A DNA stretch of 64,000 nucleotides from Actinosynnema pretiosum (GTDB lineage Bacteria; Actinomycetota; Actinomycetes; Mycobacteriales; Pseudonocardiaceae): NCBI RefSeq assembly GCF_024171695.1, contig NZ_JAMTCF010000009.1, positions 186,001-250,000 of the forward strand, read 5' to 3'. The position numbers and the translations under genes are program-made. Below the pieces are notes generated by a model that made no database searches, was not told the origin of the DNA, and saw only the letters and a program-made list of their open reading frames with translations. Below, one piece after another: positions 18,553-29,291 of this stretch; the stretch's first letter is position 1; the number at the start of each line of letters is the position of its first letter.

Positions 18553-21500
18553 GTGACCGAACCCGCCTACCTCCGCTTCCCCCACCTGCACGGGGATCTC
18601 GTCACCTTCGTGGCCGAGGACGACGTGTGGCTGGCCCCGCTCGACGGTGGCCGGGCCTGGCGAGTGTCAGCCGACCAGGTACGCGCGTCGACCCCCCGCT
18701 TCTCCCCCGACGGCGCCCACCTGGCCTGGACCAGCCACCGCGACGGCGCCCCCGAGGTGCACGCCGCCCCCGTCTCGGGCGGCCCCGCCCGCAGGCTCAC
18801 CCACTGGGGCGACCACATCACCGGCGTGCGCACCTGGACCCCGGACGGGCGCGTCGTCGCGATCAGCACCACCGGCCAGGCCACGAGCAACCGCGAGTGG
18901 GCGCACGCCGTCCCGCTCGACGGCGGTCCCTCGGAGAAGCTGCCCTTCGGCTGGGTCGGCGACGTCGCCTACGGGCCGGACCGCCAGGTGCTCACCTCCA
19001 GCGCGGCGGGCCGCGACCCGGCCTGGTGGAAGCGGTACCGGGGCGGCATGGCGGCCAAGCTGTGGGTCGACGTCGAGGGCGGCGGCGAGTTCACCCGCGT
19101 GCTGCCGGAGCTGACCTCCCCGCTCACCTCGCCGATGTGGGTGGGCGAGCGGATCGCGTTCCTGTCCGACCACGAGGGCGTCGGCTCGGTCTACTCCGCC
19201 CTCCCGGACGGCTCCGACCTGCGCAGGCACACCCACCAGGACTTCTTCTACGCCCGCGTCGCCACCACGGACGGCCGCCGCGTGGTCTACCAGTGCGCGG
19301 GCGAGCTGTGGCTGCTCGACGGCCTGGACGCCGAGCCGCGCAGGCTCGACATCGCCCTCGCCGGTCCGCGCACCGCGCGCACGCCCCGGCACGTCGCGCC
19401 CAGCCCCGACGACGCCCACCCGGACCGCACCGGTCGGGCCAGCGCCGTCGAGGTGCGCGGCACCGTGCACTGGGTGACCCACCGGGACGGCCCGGTGCGG
19501 GCGCTGGCCGAGGAGCCGGGCGTGCGGGCCAGGCTGCCCAGGGTCCTCGGCGACACCGTCGTGTGGGTGACCGACGCGGACGGCGAGGAGGCGCTGGAGT
19601 TCAGCCCGGTCGGCGGGCGCGAGCCGGGCGAGGAGCCGCGTCGCGTCGCCGCCGGGCAGCTCGGCCGGGTGCTGGAGCTGACCGCGTCCCCGGATGGCAA
19701 GAAGCTCGCCGTCGCCACCCACGACGGGCGGCTGCTGCTGGTCGACGTCGAGTCCGGCGAGGTCCGCGAGGTGCTCTCCGGGGCCAACCCGCACGTGGAC
19801 GACCTGGTGTTCTCGCCCGACTCGCACTGGCTGGCCTGGGCGCAGCCCGGCCCCAGCCCGCTCCAGCACATCCGGATGGCGAGCACCGAGGACCTCGTGC
19901 CGGTGGACGTCACGCCGCTGCGGTTCTCCGACTTCTCGCCCGCGTTCACCGAGGACGGCCGCCACCTGGCGTTCCTGTCGGTGCGCAGCTTCGACCCGGT
20001 GTACGACGCGCACGTGTTCGACCTGTCGTTCCCGACCGGCTGCCGCCCGCACCTGGTCCCGCTGGCCGCGACCACCCCGTCCCCGTTCGACCCGCTGCGG
20101 CTGGGCCGGGCGGTGGGCGACGACTCCGGCGACAAGGACAAGGACAAGGAGGAGGAGAACCCGATCACCGTCGTCGACCTGGAGGGCCTGGCCGACCGGG
20201 TGGTCGCGGTGCCGGTGGCCGCCGGGCGGTACTCGGGGCTGACCACCGCCAAGGGCGGGCTGCTGTGGCTGCGCAGCCCGCTGCACGGCGTGCTGGGCGA
20301 CAACCAGGCGAGCGCCGACTCGCGGCCCGCGCGCGCCGTGCTGGAGCGGTTCGACCTGGCCAAGAGCCGGACCGAGGTGCTGGCCGACGGCGTGGACGCG
20401 TTCACCGTCACCGGCGACGGGCAGCGGCTGCTCGTGCACGACGGCGACGAGATGCGGGTGGTGCCCAGCGACCGGAAGGTCGACGGCGAGGACACCGACT
20501 CGGTCGACGTCGACCTGTCGCGGGTGCGGGTCGTGGTGGACCTGGCCGCCGAGTGGCGGCAGGCCTACGCCGAGGCGTGGCGGCTCATGCGCGACCACTT
20601 CTGGCGCACCGACATGGGCGGCGTCGACTGGGCGGGCGTGCTGGAGCGGTACCGGCCGCTGGTCGACCGGCTCGGCAGCTACGACGACCTCGTCGACCTG
20701 CTGTGGGAGGTGCAGGGCGAGCTGGGCACCTCGCACGCCTACGTGATGCCGTCGCGGCGCGCGCGGGGGCGCAGGGTCGGGCTGCTCGGCGCGGACCTGG
20801 AGCGCGGCGAGGACGGCTCGTGGCGGATCGCGCGGGTCATCCCCGGCGAGACCTCGGACCCGGCGGCGCGCTCGCCGCTGTCCGCGCCCGGCGTCGCGGT
20901 CCGCGCCGGTGACGTGATCACCGCCGTGGACGGCCGCCGGGTCGACCCGGTGACCGGGCCCGCGCCGCTGCTCGTCGGCACGGCGGGCAAGCCGGTGGAG
21001 CTGACCGTGCGGCCCGGCGGCGACGGCGACCCCCGGCGGGTGGTCGTGGTGCCGCTGGCCGACGACGAGGCGCTGCGCTACCACGCGTGGGTGGCCGACC
21101 GGCGGGCCCGCGTGCACGAGCTGTCCGGCGGGAAGGTGGGCTACCTGCACGTGCCCGACATGATGGGCGCGGGCTGGGCGCAGCTGCACCGGGACCTGCG
21201 GGTGGAGGTGGCGCGCGACGCGGTCGTGCTGGACGTGCGGGAGAACGCGGGCGGGCACACCTCGCAGCTCGTGGTGGAGAAGCTGGCCAGGAAGGTCATC
21301 GGCTGGTCGGTCGGGCGGGGCTTCACCGCGCACGAGACCTACCCGGCGGACGCGCCGCGCGGGCCGGTGGTGGCGATCGCCGACGAGTACGCGGGCTCGG
21401 ACGGCGACATCGTGAACGTGGCCATCAAGGAGATGGGCATCGGGCCGGTGGTCGGCACCAGGACGTGGGGCGGGGTGATCGGCATCGACATGCGGTACTC

Positions 21501-21729
21501 GCTGGTCGACGGCACCGGCGTCACCCAGCCCCGCTACGCGTCGTGGTTCGCCGGACCCGGTTGGGGGGTGGAGAACCACGGCGTCGACCCGGACGTGGAG
21601 GTGGTGATCACCCCGCAGGACCGGGTGGCCGGGCGCGACCCGCAGCTCGACACGGCGGTGCGGATGGCGTTGGAGGCGCTGGAGTCCCGTCCCGCCGCCG
21701 TGCCGCCCGCGCTACCTCCGTTGGGGTGA
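18553..21729 (+). CDS. Tricorn protease homologue
   Basis: 1058 residues. Large cytosolic peptidase that trims peptides released by the proteasome or Clp. N-terminal beta-propellers (FPHLHGDLVTFVAEDDVWLA onward, repeated SPDGAHLAW/SPDSHWLAW blades), then the C1 helical part (WRLMRDHFWRTDMGGVDWAG), a PDZ domain at ~733-835, and an S41-type protease core with LDVRENAGGHTSQL and the catalytic-serine loop EYAGSDGDIV at ~944. An acidic low-complexity spacer (DKDKDKEEE) sits mid-protein. GTG 18553 gives the usual N-terminus; GTG 18508 is possible. Confidence 0.93.
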   Translation: MTEPAYLRFPHLHGDLVTFVAEDDVWLAPLDGGRAWRVSADQVRASTPRFSPDGAHLAWTSHRDGAPEVHAAPVSGGPARRLTHWGDHITGVRTWTPDGRVVAISTTGQATSNREWAHAVPLDGGPSEKLPFGWVGDVAYGPDRQVLTSSAAGRDPAWWKRYRGGMAAKLWVDVEGGGEFTRVLPELTSPLTSPMWVGERIAFLSDHEGVGSVYSALPDGSDLRRHTHQDFFYARVATTDGRRVVYQCAGELWLLDGLDAEPRRLDIALAGPRTARTPRHVAPSPDDAHPDRTGRASAVEVRGTVHWVTHRDGPVRALAEEPGVRARLPRVLGDTVVWVTDADGEEALEFSPVGGREPGEEPRRVAAGQLGRVLELTASPDGKKLAVATHDGRLLLVDVESGEVREVLSGANPHVDDLVFSPDSHWLAWAQPGPSPLQHIRMASTEDLVPVDVTPLRFSDFSPAFTEDGRHLAFLSVRSFDPVYDAHVFDLSFPTGCRPHLVPLAATTPSPFDPLRLGRAVGDDSGDKDKDKEEENPITVVDLEGLADRVVAVPVAAGRYSGLTTAKGGLLWLRSPLHGVLGDNQASADSRPARAVLERFDLAKSRTEVLADGVDAFTVTGDGQRLLVHDGDEMRVVPSDRKVDGEDTDSVDVDLSRVRVVVDLAAEWRQAYAEAWRLMRDHFWRTDMGGVDWAGVLERYRPLVDRLGSYDDLVDLLWEVQGELGTSHAYVMPSRRARGRRVGLLGADLERGEDGSWRIARVIPGETSDPAARSPLSAPGVAVRAGDVITAVDGRRVDPVTGPAPLLVGTAGKPVELTVRPGGDGDPRRVVVVPLADDEALRYHAWVADRRARVHELSGGKVGYLHVPDMMGAGWAQLHRDLRVEVARDAVVLDVRENAGGHTSQLVVEKLARKVIGWSVGRGFTAHETYPADAPRGPVVAIADEYAGSDGDIVNVAIKEMGIGPVVGTRTWGGVIGIDMRYSLVDGTGVTQPRYASWFAGPGWGVENHGVDPDVEVVITPQDRVAGRDPQLDTAVRMALEALESRPAAVPPALPPLG

Positions 21730-21748
21730 ACTTGATCGACGGCCGGTT

Positions 21749-21778
21749 CCCCGCCGGGGGCGCTCGCGCCCGGCGGGG
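21749..21778 (+). terminator. Terminator after tricorn gene
   Basis: Perfect 10-bp stem CCCCGCCGGG/CCCGGCGGGG with a 10-base GC-rich loop, 20 bases past the stop. No U tract, as is common in this genome. Beyond it, up to the next start at 21956, I see no gene. Confidence 0.7.
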
Positions 21779-21955
21779 GACGCCCGGCCGCGTGACCACC
21801 GGGTTCTCCGGTGGTGGCGCTGCGTCAGCGCGGTGGTGAGCCCCCCTCGGGGGGCCACCCCTCAATCCCGGTCCCGACCAGTCCCTTCGGACAAACGGGA
21901 CGTTCCGTCCGGGTTTTCCGGCGGGTAGCGCAGCGTGAACCCGTAGCCTGGGCAG

Positions 21956-22876
21956 GTGGTCGTCCCGCCGCAGTCCAAGCCCGCGCCGAACCGGCGTTCC
22001 CGCCGTGGAGCCTTCTTCGGCCGATTCGTGCTGGTCCTGATCCTGCTCGGCGTCGTCGCAGGCGGCGCCTACGGCATCGCCATGCTGGGGCGCACACCCA
22101 GGGCCGAGCCCGAGCCGCCCTTCCAGGTGCCGTTCCAGGAGCTGGAGCCGGGGAGCGCCGTGCCGAACGCGGCGGGCGAGCCGACGGCCGCGCCCAGCGC
22201 CTCCCCGTCAGGCTCCTCCTCCCCGTCCCGCTCCACGTCCCCCTCGGCGTCCACCTCCAGGGACGGTGGCGACACCTCCGCCGCCGTGGCCGCCTGGGCC
22301 GCCGAGCTGTCCAAGAAGATCGAGGTCCCCGCGCGGGCCCTGCGCGCCTACGGCGAGGCCGAGCTGCTGCTGCGCGAGGAGCTGCCCCGGTGCGGCATCA
22401 CGTGGGCGACGCTCGCGGGCATCGGCCGCGTCGAGTCGCACCACGGCACCATCGGCGGGCTCAAGCTCGGCGAGGACGGCAGGCCCAACGAGCCGATCAT
22501 CGGCATCCCGCTCGACGGCAGCCCCGGCGTGAAGGCCATCGAGGACACTGACGGCGGCAAGCTCGACGGCGACACCGAGTGGGACCGCGCGGTCGGGCCG
22601 ATGCAGTTCATCCCGACCACGTGGAAGCAGTACGGGATGCGCGCCAACGGCGACGGGAAGGACCCGGACCCGCAGGACATCGACGACGCGGCGCTGACCG
22701 CCGGGCGGTACCTGTGCGTCAGCGGCGGCGACATGGCCAGCGGCGCCGGGTGGTGGCGCGGGGTGATGACCTACAACGAGTCGGTGGAGTACGCGCGCAA
22801 CGTGTTCAGCGGGGCTGACGCGTACGCCCGCGCGAGCGTGGGCGCGCCCGCCCCGACCGGCAAGCTGACGGGCTGA
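21956..22876 (+). CDS. Membrane-anchored lytic murein transglycosylase (LpqU-like)
   Basis: 306 residues: cytoplasmic basic start, one membrane segment (FVLVLILLGVVAGGAYGIAM, ~24-44), a Ser/Pro-rich linker and an SLT-type domain. The catalytic glutamate is in GIGRVESHHG and the domain core is WDRAVGPMQFIPTTWKQY. It cleaves the MurNAc-GlcNAc bond in peptidoglycan. Position between mazG and eno matches LpqU in mycobacteria, although it has an anchor and not a lipobox. A second, related enzyme lies at 26351. Confidence 0.92.
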   Translation: MVVPPQSKPAPNRRSRRGAFFGRFVLVLILLGVVAGGAYGIAMLGRTPRAEPEPPFQVPFQELEPGSAVPNAAGEPTAAPSASPSGSSSPSRSTSPSASTSRDGGDTSAAVAAWAAELSKKIEVPARALRAYGEAELLLREELPRCGITWATLAGIGRVESHHGTIGGLKLGEDGRPNEPIIGIPLDGSPGVKAIEDTDGGKLDGDTEWDRAVGPMQFIPTTWKQYGMRANGDGKDPDPQDIDDAALTAGRYLCVSGGDMASGAGWWRGVMTYNESVEYARNVFSGADAYARASVGAPAPTGKLTG

Positions 22877-22901
22877 GCGGGGCGCTCAGGGGTTCGAGCG
22901 G

Positions 22902-22932
22902 CGGGCGGTGGGCGCGGGTGGCCCACCGCCCG
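22902..22932. terminator. Hairpin between converging genes
   Basis: Perfect 12-bp stem (22902-22913 with 22921-22932, loop GCGGGTG), 25 bases past the transglycosylase stop and facing the TPR gene. Could serve both directions. Confidence 0.7.
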
Positions 22933-23104
22933 TTCTGCTCGTCGGGGGCCGTTCGGCGGGGGTGGTCGCGCGGGCGCCGGTTCCCGACCGTGCGACACGC
23001 CCGGCCGCGCGGGTGGTCTTGAGGTGCTCGCCACCCGCTTCGGCAAGCCGATCGGGGACGGTGGGGAGCGCTCTCCCGGCCCGTCCGCCCAGGCTCGGCG
23101 GGTC

Positions 23105-23488
23105 TCAGTCCGAGGCGTCGCGCTCCACGGCCAGGCGGGCGCTCAGCTCGCCCAGCGCCTCCTGGTACTCCGGCGTCGGGTTCATCGCGACCGCCATCCT
23201 GAACTGGGTCAGCGCCTCCGGCAGCCGGGACTGCCGCTGCAGGGTCCTGCCCAGCGCGAACCGCGCGTAGTAGTCGGACGGGTCGATCTCCAGGACCTTC
23301 CGGAACGCCTCCTCGGCGCGGCTGAACTGCGCCGACCCCAGGTACGCCCGTCCGGCGAGCAGGCGCACGGACGGTTCGTCGGGAGCCGCCTCCAGCACCG
23401 GTTCCAGCGCGCGCAGCGCCTCCAGCGGGCGGCGTTCCGCCAGCAGTGCCTCCGCCTTGCGGAAGGCGTCGAACGTGCTCTCGGCCAT
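23105..23488 (-). CDS. Small tetratricopeptide-repeat protein
   Basis: 127 residues with about three TPR units: AFRKAEALLAERRPLEALRA, then SVRLLAGRAYLGSAQFSRAE with AFRKVLEIDPSDYYARFALG, then LPEALTQFRMAVAMNPTPEY. Protein-interaction scaffold with no catalytic part; partner unknown. ATG 23488 chosen; a GTG three codons earlier has a better-placed G-rich stretch. Divergent from eno. Confidence 0.82.
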   Translation of the reverse strand: MAESTFDAFRKAEALLAERRPLEALRALEPVLEAAPDEPSVRLLAGRAYLGSAQFSRAEEAFRKVLEIDPSDYYARFALGRTLQRQSRLPEALTQFRMAVAMNPTPEYQEALGELSARLAVERDASD

Positions 23489-23643
23489 CGTTGCCACGCT
23501 ACCCCCGTGCCGCGGAGCAGCGCGAGAGCGCGAACCACCGCACCGCGACGCCGTGGCCGCGCTCGTGCCGCCGGGCGCTTCCACCTGGACGAGCCGCCCC
23601 CGGCACCCCCCGTCGGAGCAGCTTCCCCGCCGTCACCAACTAG

Positions 23644-24971
<1,328 letters not shown>

Positions 24972-24972
<1 letters not shown>

Positions 24973-25691
24973 TGGCTGGAAGGGAACGGGGCGCTCGGCG
25001 CGGCGGGTCCGCGCCGGGGTCCCGCTCTGCCTCGGGGGCCTCGGGCCGGACCTCGCGGTCCGGTTCGGGGCGCTCGGGGGCGCGGACGACCTCGGCCCGC
25101 GAGGGCGCGGGGGGCGGGGCCGGAGCTGGGGCTGGTGCTGGAGCTGGGACGGGTGCGGGGTCGGGTCCGGCTTCCGGCGGCGCCGCTCCGAAGGCCGGTG
25201 CGCGCGGGGCGGCCCGCGACGAGGCGGCCAAGGGGCGTGCCGGGGCGCGGCAGCAGCCCGCCCGGCGGCGGGCGCAGTCCAAGGCGCGCACCCGCGCGGG
25301 CGCGGGCACCGGTGGCGCGTTCGGCATGACCAGCACCCGCCAGGCCGCGATGCTGGCCATGGTGGTGTGCGCGCTGGCGCTCAGCATCGCCGTGCCGCTG
25401 CGGACCTACCTGGCGCAGCGGGACGAGCTGCGCGACGTGGCGACGTCGCAGCAGGCGCTGCGCGAGCAGGTGGCGCGGTTGGAGGAGCGCAAGGAGCAGC
25501 TCGACGACCCGGCCGTCATCGCGGCCGAGGCGCGGCGCAGGCTGCACTACGTGCGACCGGGCGAGACGCCCTACGTCGTCCAGCTCCCCGGTGACTCGGG
25601 GCGTCCGGAGCAAGAGGAGAGGCCGGCCAGCGAGCCGGTCGCGAACAAGGCTTGGTACCAGCAGCTGTGGGACTCGGTGGCGGCGAAGTGA
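24972..25691 (+). CDS. FtsB/DivIC-type septum formation initiator
   Basis: 239 residues. The first ~120 are Gly/Ala/Arg-rich and probably disordered in the cytoplasm. One membrane segment (AAMLAMVVCALALSIAVPL, ~127-146) is followed by a coiled coil (LAQRDELRDVATSQQALREQ, VARLEERKEQLDDPAVIAAE) and the family motif ARRRLHYVRPGETPYVV. Acts in the FtsQLB divisome complex. ATG overlaps the eno stop by one base; matches the eno-adjacent gene of mycobacteria. Confidence 0.92.
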
Positions 25692-26185
25692 ACGGCGAAG
25701 CGAACGTGGACGAGCAGGACCTGGCGATCGTCGCGGAGCAGCTCGGGCGGGTTCCGCGCGGGATGCGGGCGATCGCGGCGCGGTGCCCGAGCGGGCACCC
25801 CTCGGTGGTGCAGACCAACCCGAGGCTGGAGGACGGCACGCCGTTCCCGACGCTGTACTACTTGACGTGCCCCCGGTTGACCGGTCAGGTCAGCAGGCTG
25901 GAGAGCGAGGGGGTCATGCGGGAGATGCAGGACCGGCTCGCCGAGGACGAGGAGCTGGCCGCCGCGTACCTGCGCGCCCACGAGTCGTACCTGGCCGAGC
26001 GGGACGCGATCGAGTCGCTGGGCACGAAGGTCACGGCCGGTGGGATGCCGGACCGGGTCAAGTGCCTGCACGTGCACGTCGGGCACGCGCTCGCGGTCGG
26101 TCCCGGCGTGAACCCGTTCGGTGACGAGGCGCTCGGGCTGCTCGCGGACGTGTGGCCGAGCGGGGACTGCGCCGCCCGGACGTGA
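25688..26185 (+). CDS. DUF501 family protein
   Basis: 165 residues. Typical DUF501 features: LGRVPRGMRAIAARCPSGHP, then FPTLYYLTCPRL and the C-terminal VKCLHVHVGHALAVGPGVNP with conserved Cys/His residues. Function unknown; in actinobacteria it nearly always sits between the FtsB-like gene and ppx. The GTG start overlaps the ftsB stop by four bases. Here a transglycosylase gene and repeat copy 2 separate it from ppx. Confidence 0.92.
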   Translation: MNGEANVDEQDLAIVAEQLGRVPRGMRAIAARCPSGHPSVVQTNPRLEDGTPFPTLYYLTCPRLTGQVSRLESEGVMREMQDRLAEDEELAAAYLRAHESYLAERDAIESLGTKVTAGGMPDRVKCLHVHVGHALAVGPGVNPFGDEALGLLADVWPSGDCAART

Positions 26186-26350
26186 GGAAGGCTCCCGTTC
26201 AGGGAACGGGAGTGTTGGCCACAGGTGAAAAGCTGACCGCGAGGGCAGACCTGGGGGCACAAAGCAGGTGCACGCCCGTGACAGGCACCCCTGGATCGGG
26301 CAGTCTGGTCGGCGGGAACGGGGGATCCACCGACTAGGGAGTTCGCTGCT
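26186..26350 (+). promoter_or_regulatory. Possible structured leader of the second transglycosylase gene
   Basis: Opens with a perfect hairpin CTCCCGTTC-AGG-GAACGGGAG (26192-26212) that probably terminates the eno operon. The rest is rich in short G tracts and pairing segments, ending CGGGAACGGGGGATCCACC then CTAGGGAG near the GTG start. That block partly resembles the GGGGGACCCA-type core of the c-di-AMP (ydaO) riboswitch, which precedes cell-wall hydrolase genes in actinomycetes, but the partner GGGGUGAAUC block is not in the expected place. I treat it as an unassigned leader. Confidence 0.3.
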
Positions 26351-27688
26351 GTGCCGAAGCGACGGGGACGCGGCCGAAGAGCAGATCGAGGCGCCATGAC
26401 GCCCAGGCAGCGGGGTCTGGCGGCGACGGCGACGTGCGCCATGCTGGTGCCCGCGCTGCTGAACGGGGCGCTGGGCGTCGACTGGTTGCCGGTGTCCGCG
26501 CGGAGCGCGCTGAGCGCCGTGCCGCCGGGTGTCGGGGACGTGCTGAACGCGCTGTCGGCGGGGTCCGGTTCCGGGGCGGACACGTTCGGCGTCGGTGGCA
26601 AGCTCCCCCGGACGGACGCGCTCGGGGCGGACCTGATCGCGGACGCGGACGACGCGAGCGCGTTCGGCGACTACCTGCCGACCGGGGTGGACGGCCTGCC
26701 CACCGGGCCGCTGGGGGTGCCGGGGGTGATGCTCGACGCGTACACGCGGGCCGAGCAGCGGTTGGCGCAGACGACGCCGGGGTGCAAGATCCACTGGTCG
26801 TTGCTGGCGGGGATCGGGCGGATCGAGTCCGGGCACGCGCGCGGCGGGCGGGTGGACGCTCGGGGGAACGCGGTTCCGGCGATCCTGGGGCCGGTGCTGA
26901 ACGGCGGGCCGGGGATCGCGGCCATTCGGGACACGGATGGTGGGCGGTACGACGGCGACACGACGTGGGACCGGGCCGTGGGGCCGATGCAGTTCATCCC
27001 GTCGACGTGGCAGGGGTACGCGGCTGACGGGAACGGGGACGGGGAGCGGAATCCCAACAACGTTTATGATGCGACTGTTGGGGCTGGGAATTATTTGTGC
27101 GCTTACGGGTCGGATTTGAGCGATCCGGCTCAGCGGGCCAAGTCGGTTTTTCGGTACAACCACTCCGAGGAGTATGTGCGGACGGTTTTGTACTGGGCTG
27201 ACGCTTATCGCAACGGGGTGACGTTGCTGCCCGATCTGGCGGGGTCGGATGAGGACTTCACGCCGATCGCTCCGCCTGGGAATTCCGGTGGGACGGGGAG
27301 TGGGAACCAGGGAAGTGGGAACGGGCAGAGTGGTGGGTCGAGCACTTCGACCACCACGACGACCACGACGACAGATGGGTCGAGCGTGCCCTCGTCCAGC
27401 GGGTCGGGCAAGCCGTTGCCCGATGTGCCGAGCGTGCCGATGTCCAGCAGGCCGAGCGTGCCGCCGTCCAGCGGGTCGAGCGTGCCGCCGACTGGCGGGG
27501 AGTGCCCGAGCGCTCCGGTCGTCACGACGACCACCGAGACCAGTCCGTCTGAGCCGGTGACGGTGACCACCACGACCGAGGTTCCGCCGGGGTGCGAGTC
27601 GGCGTCCGCGACCAACGGCACGAAGGCGAAGCCGAGCGTGGAGTCGGCGCTGCCCCAGGGCAGTGCGGTTCCGATGACCACGGCTTGA
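26351..27688 (+). CDS. Exported lytic transglycosylase with Thr/Ser/Pro-rich tail
   Basis: 445 residues. N-terminal signal/anchor (GLAATATCAMLVPALLNGAL), a linker, then an SLT-type domain with catalytic glutamate in GIGRIESGHARGG (~156) and WDRAVGPMQFIPSTWQGY. Residues ~310-445 are low complexity (Thr runs, SSVPPSSGSS), a likely wall-spanning tail. Related to the gene at 21956. Codon use changes within the gene: G-ending in the first half, T-ending after ~27050 (GTT TAT GAT GCG ACT). Repeat copy 2 begins ~15 bases past the stop. Confidence 0.9.
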   Translation: MPKRRGRGRRADRGAMTPRQRGLAATATCAMLVPALLNGALGVDWLPVSARSALSAVPPGVGDVLNALSAGSGSGADTFGVGGKLPRTDALGADLIADADDASAFGDYLPTGVDGLPTGPLGVPGVMLDAYTRAEQRLAQTTPGCKIHWSLLAGIGRIESGHARGGRVDARGNAVPAILGPVLNGGPGIAAIRDTDGGRYDGDTTWDRAVGPMQFIPSTWQGYAADGNGDGERNPNNVYDATVGAGNYLCAYGSDLSDPAQRAKSVFRYNHSEEYVRTVLYWADAYRNGVTLLPDLAGSDEDFTPIAPPGNSGGTGSGNQGSGNGQSGGSSTSTTTTTTTTDGSSVPSSSGSGKPLPDVPSVPMSSRPSVPPSSGSSVPPTGGECPSAPVVTTTTETSPSEPVTVTTTTEVPPGCESASATNGTKAKPSVESALPQGSAVPMTTA

Positions 27689-27703
27689 GAGTTGAAGTGC
27701 TGG

Positions 27704-28022
27704 AGATCAAAAGCTGAAGAGCTCGCCTCGCCGGCGGGGCAGGCCTCCAAAAACGAGGGGGACTAGCCCTGTCGGCCGGTGGCGGTTTTGTTGGTGGCCC
27801 CGTCTACTGCGGAATACTGCGGTGGGCGGGGTCCCTCGTCTCCGTTTGGCCTCCTTTCAGGTAAGCACACTCGTCAAGACGCCGTTTGGCTCGGGCGGTC
27901 TGCCGGGTAGTGCGGCGGCATCTTGACGAGCGCGCTTAGGCTTCGCCAGGCCAAACGGAGACGAGGGACGCGGGATTGGGTGGCTGCGGGCTCGCTGCGC
28001 TCGCCCTGCAGCCCGCGAGTGC
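27704..28022 (+). repeat. Structured dispersed repeat, copy 2
   Basis: Same element as at 10181 and 53931, here with the upstream block GATCAAAAGCT that copy 3 shares. Outer arms 27831-27852 and 27948-27969 pair perfectly over 22 bp, but at one position both arms differ from the other copies (CTCGTC/GACGAG against CTCTTC/GAAGAG), so pairing is kept. The inner stem and the distal GGCTGCGGG...GCAGCCC hairpin are conserved; the apex differs. No gene inside. The rest of the gap to ppx (28152) is G/T-rich with nothing recognisable. Confidence 0.92.
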
Positions 28023-28151
28023 GGTGAGCCTGGGAGTGCGTGAGTGCGGTGAGCTTGCGTGTGCGGGGCGGGGCTTGGGTGGGTCTGGTGTGCCAGGACG
28101 TTGGGGTGCGGGTTAGCGTTTTGTGCTGGCTCGACAACGGAGGGCACCACC

Positions 28152-29114
28152 ATGGCGCGCGTGGCCGCGATCGACTGCGGGACCAACTCGATTCGGCTTC
28201 TCGTCGCCGATGTCACCGCTTCCGACGACGGGTCGCGGTGGTTGCGGGACGTGTACCGGGAGATGCGGGTCGTCCGGCTCGGGCAGGGGGTCGACGCCAC
28301 GGGGGCGTTGCACCCGGACGCGTTGGCGCGCACCCGTGCGGCGTTGGTGGACTACTCCGCCGTGCTCCGGCGCAAGGGGGCCGAGCGGGTGCGGATGGTG
28401 GCCACCTCGGCCACTCGGGACGCGTCCAACCGGGATGACTTCTTCGGGATGACCGAGGAGGTGCTCGGGCAGGTCGCCGAGGTGATCAGTGGGGACGAGG
28501 AGGCCGCGCTGTCCTTCACGGGGGCTGTGGCTGACCTTGAGGCCGAGGACGGGCCGTTCCTCGTCTCCGACGTCGGTGGGGGGTCCACCGAGATCGTGCT
28601 CGGGGGGTGGGACGGGGTTGTCGGGAGTGTGGAGGCTGCCCGGTCCGTCGACATCGGGTGCGTTCGGTTGACCGAGCGGCACTTGCACGACGACCCGCCC
28701 AGTGCGGCGCAGGTTGAGGACGCGGTGGTGACGGCCAAGGCCGTGTTGCAGCAGGCGTTCGACCACGTTCCTGTTGAGCGGGCGCGGACCTGGATCGGGG
28801 TTGCGGGGACGGTCACCACGCTTGTCGCGCTGGCCAAGGAGTTGGACACGTACCGGCCGGATGAGATTCATCTCGCGCGGTTGCCGTTGGCTCGGATCCA
28901 GGAGATCACGGAGCGGTTGTTGCTGATGCCGCACGACGAGCGCGCCGCGCTCGGGGCGATGCACCCCGGACGGGTCGACGTGATCTGCGGTGGGGCGATC
29001 GTGGTTCGGGCCATCGCGGAGCACCTCGCCGAGCGGGCCGGGATCACCGAGCTGGTCGCCAGCGAGCACGACATCCTGGACGGGATCGCCTTCTCGCAGG
29101 CCGTCGGGGGGTGA
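28152..29114 (+). CDS. ppx: Exopolyphosphatase/guanosine pentaphosphatase (Ppx/GppA)
   Basis: 320 residues, the short actinobacterial form. Actin-like ATPase fold with phosphate loop 1 AAIDCGTNSIRLLVAD and loop 2 VSDVGGGSTEIVLGG. Also ATSATRDASNRDDF, GVAGTVTTLVAL and the end VASEHDILDGIAF. Hydrolyses polyphosphate and possibly pppGpp, linking phosphate storage and stringent response. Position after DUF501 follows the mycobacterial order. ATG 28152; weak ribosome site. Codons are G/T-ending like others near repeat copies. Confidence 0.95.
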   Translation: MARVAAIDCGTNSIRLLVADVTASDDGSRWLRDVYREMRVVRLGQGVDATGALHPDALARTRAALVDYSAVLRRKGAERVRMVATSATRDASNRDDFFGMTEEVLGQVAEVISGDEEAALSFTGAVADLEAEDGPFLVSDVGGGSTEIVLGGWDGVVGSVEAARSVDIGCVRLTERHLHDDPPSAAQVEDAVVTAKAVLQQAFDHVPVERARTWIGVAGTVTTLVALAKELDTYRPDEIHLARLPLARIQEITERLLLMPHDERAALGAMHPGRVDVICGGAIVVRAIAEHLAERAGITELVASEHDILDGIAFSQAVGG

Positions 29115-29291
29115 GCGCGGTGGGTGGAGTCCGCTCGGGGAGAACGGTCAACGGGGAATGTTCGTGATCAGGATGTAACCCCTTCACCCGTGTGGACTCC
29201 GCCACATCACGGATAGCGTCCCTCTCACGCTGTGCAAGCAAATGGCTCTGCTCGGTCACCGCCGATCGGGTCGGTTGTGAGGGGAGGACGC

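Noticed and set aside
18667-21579. 970-codon open frame on the minus strand
   Set aside because: Shadow of the tricorn gene, whose motifs are complete on the plus strand.
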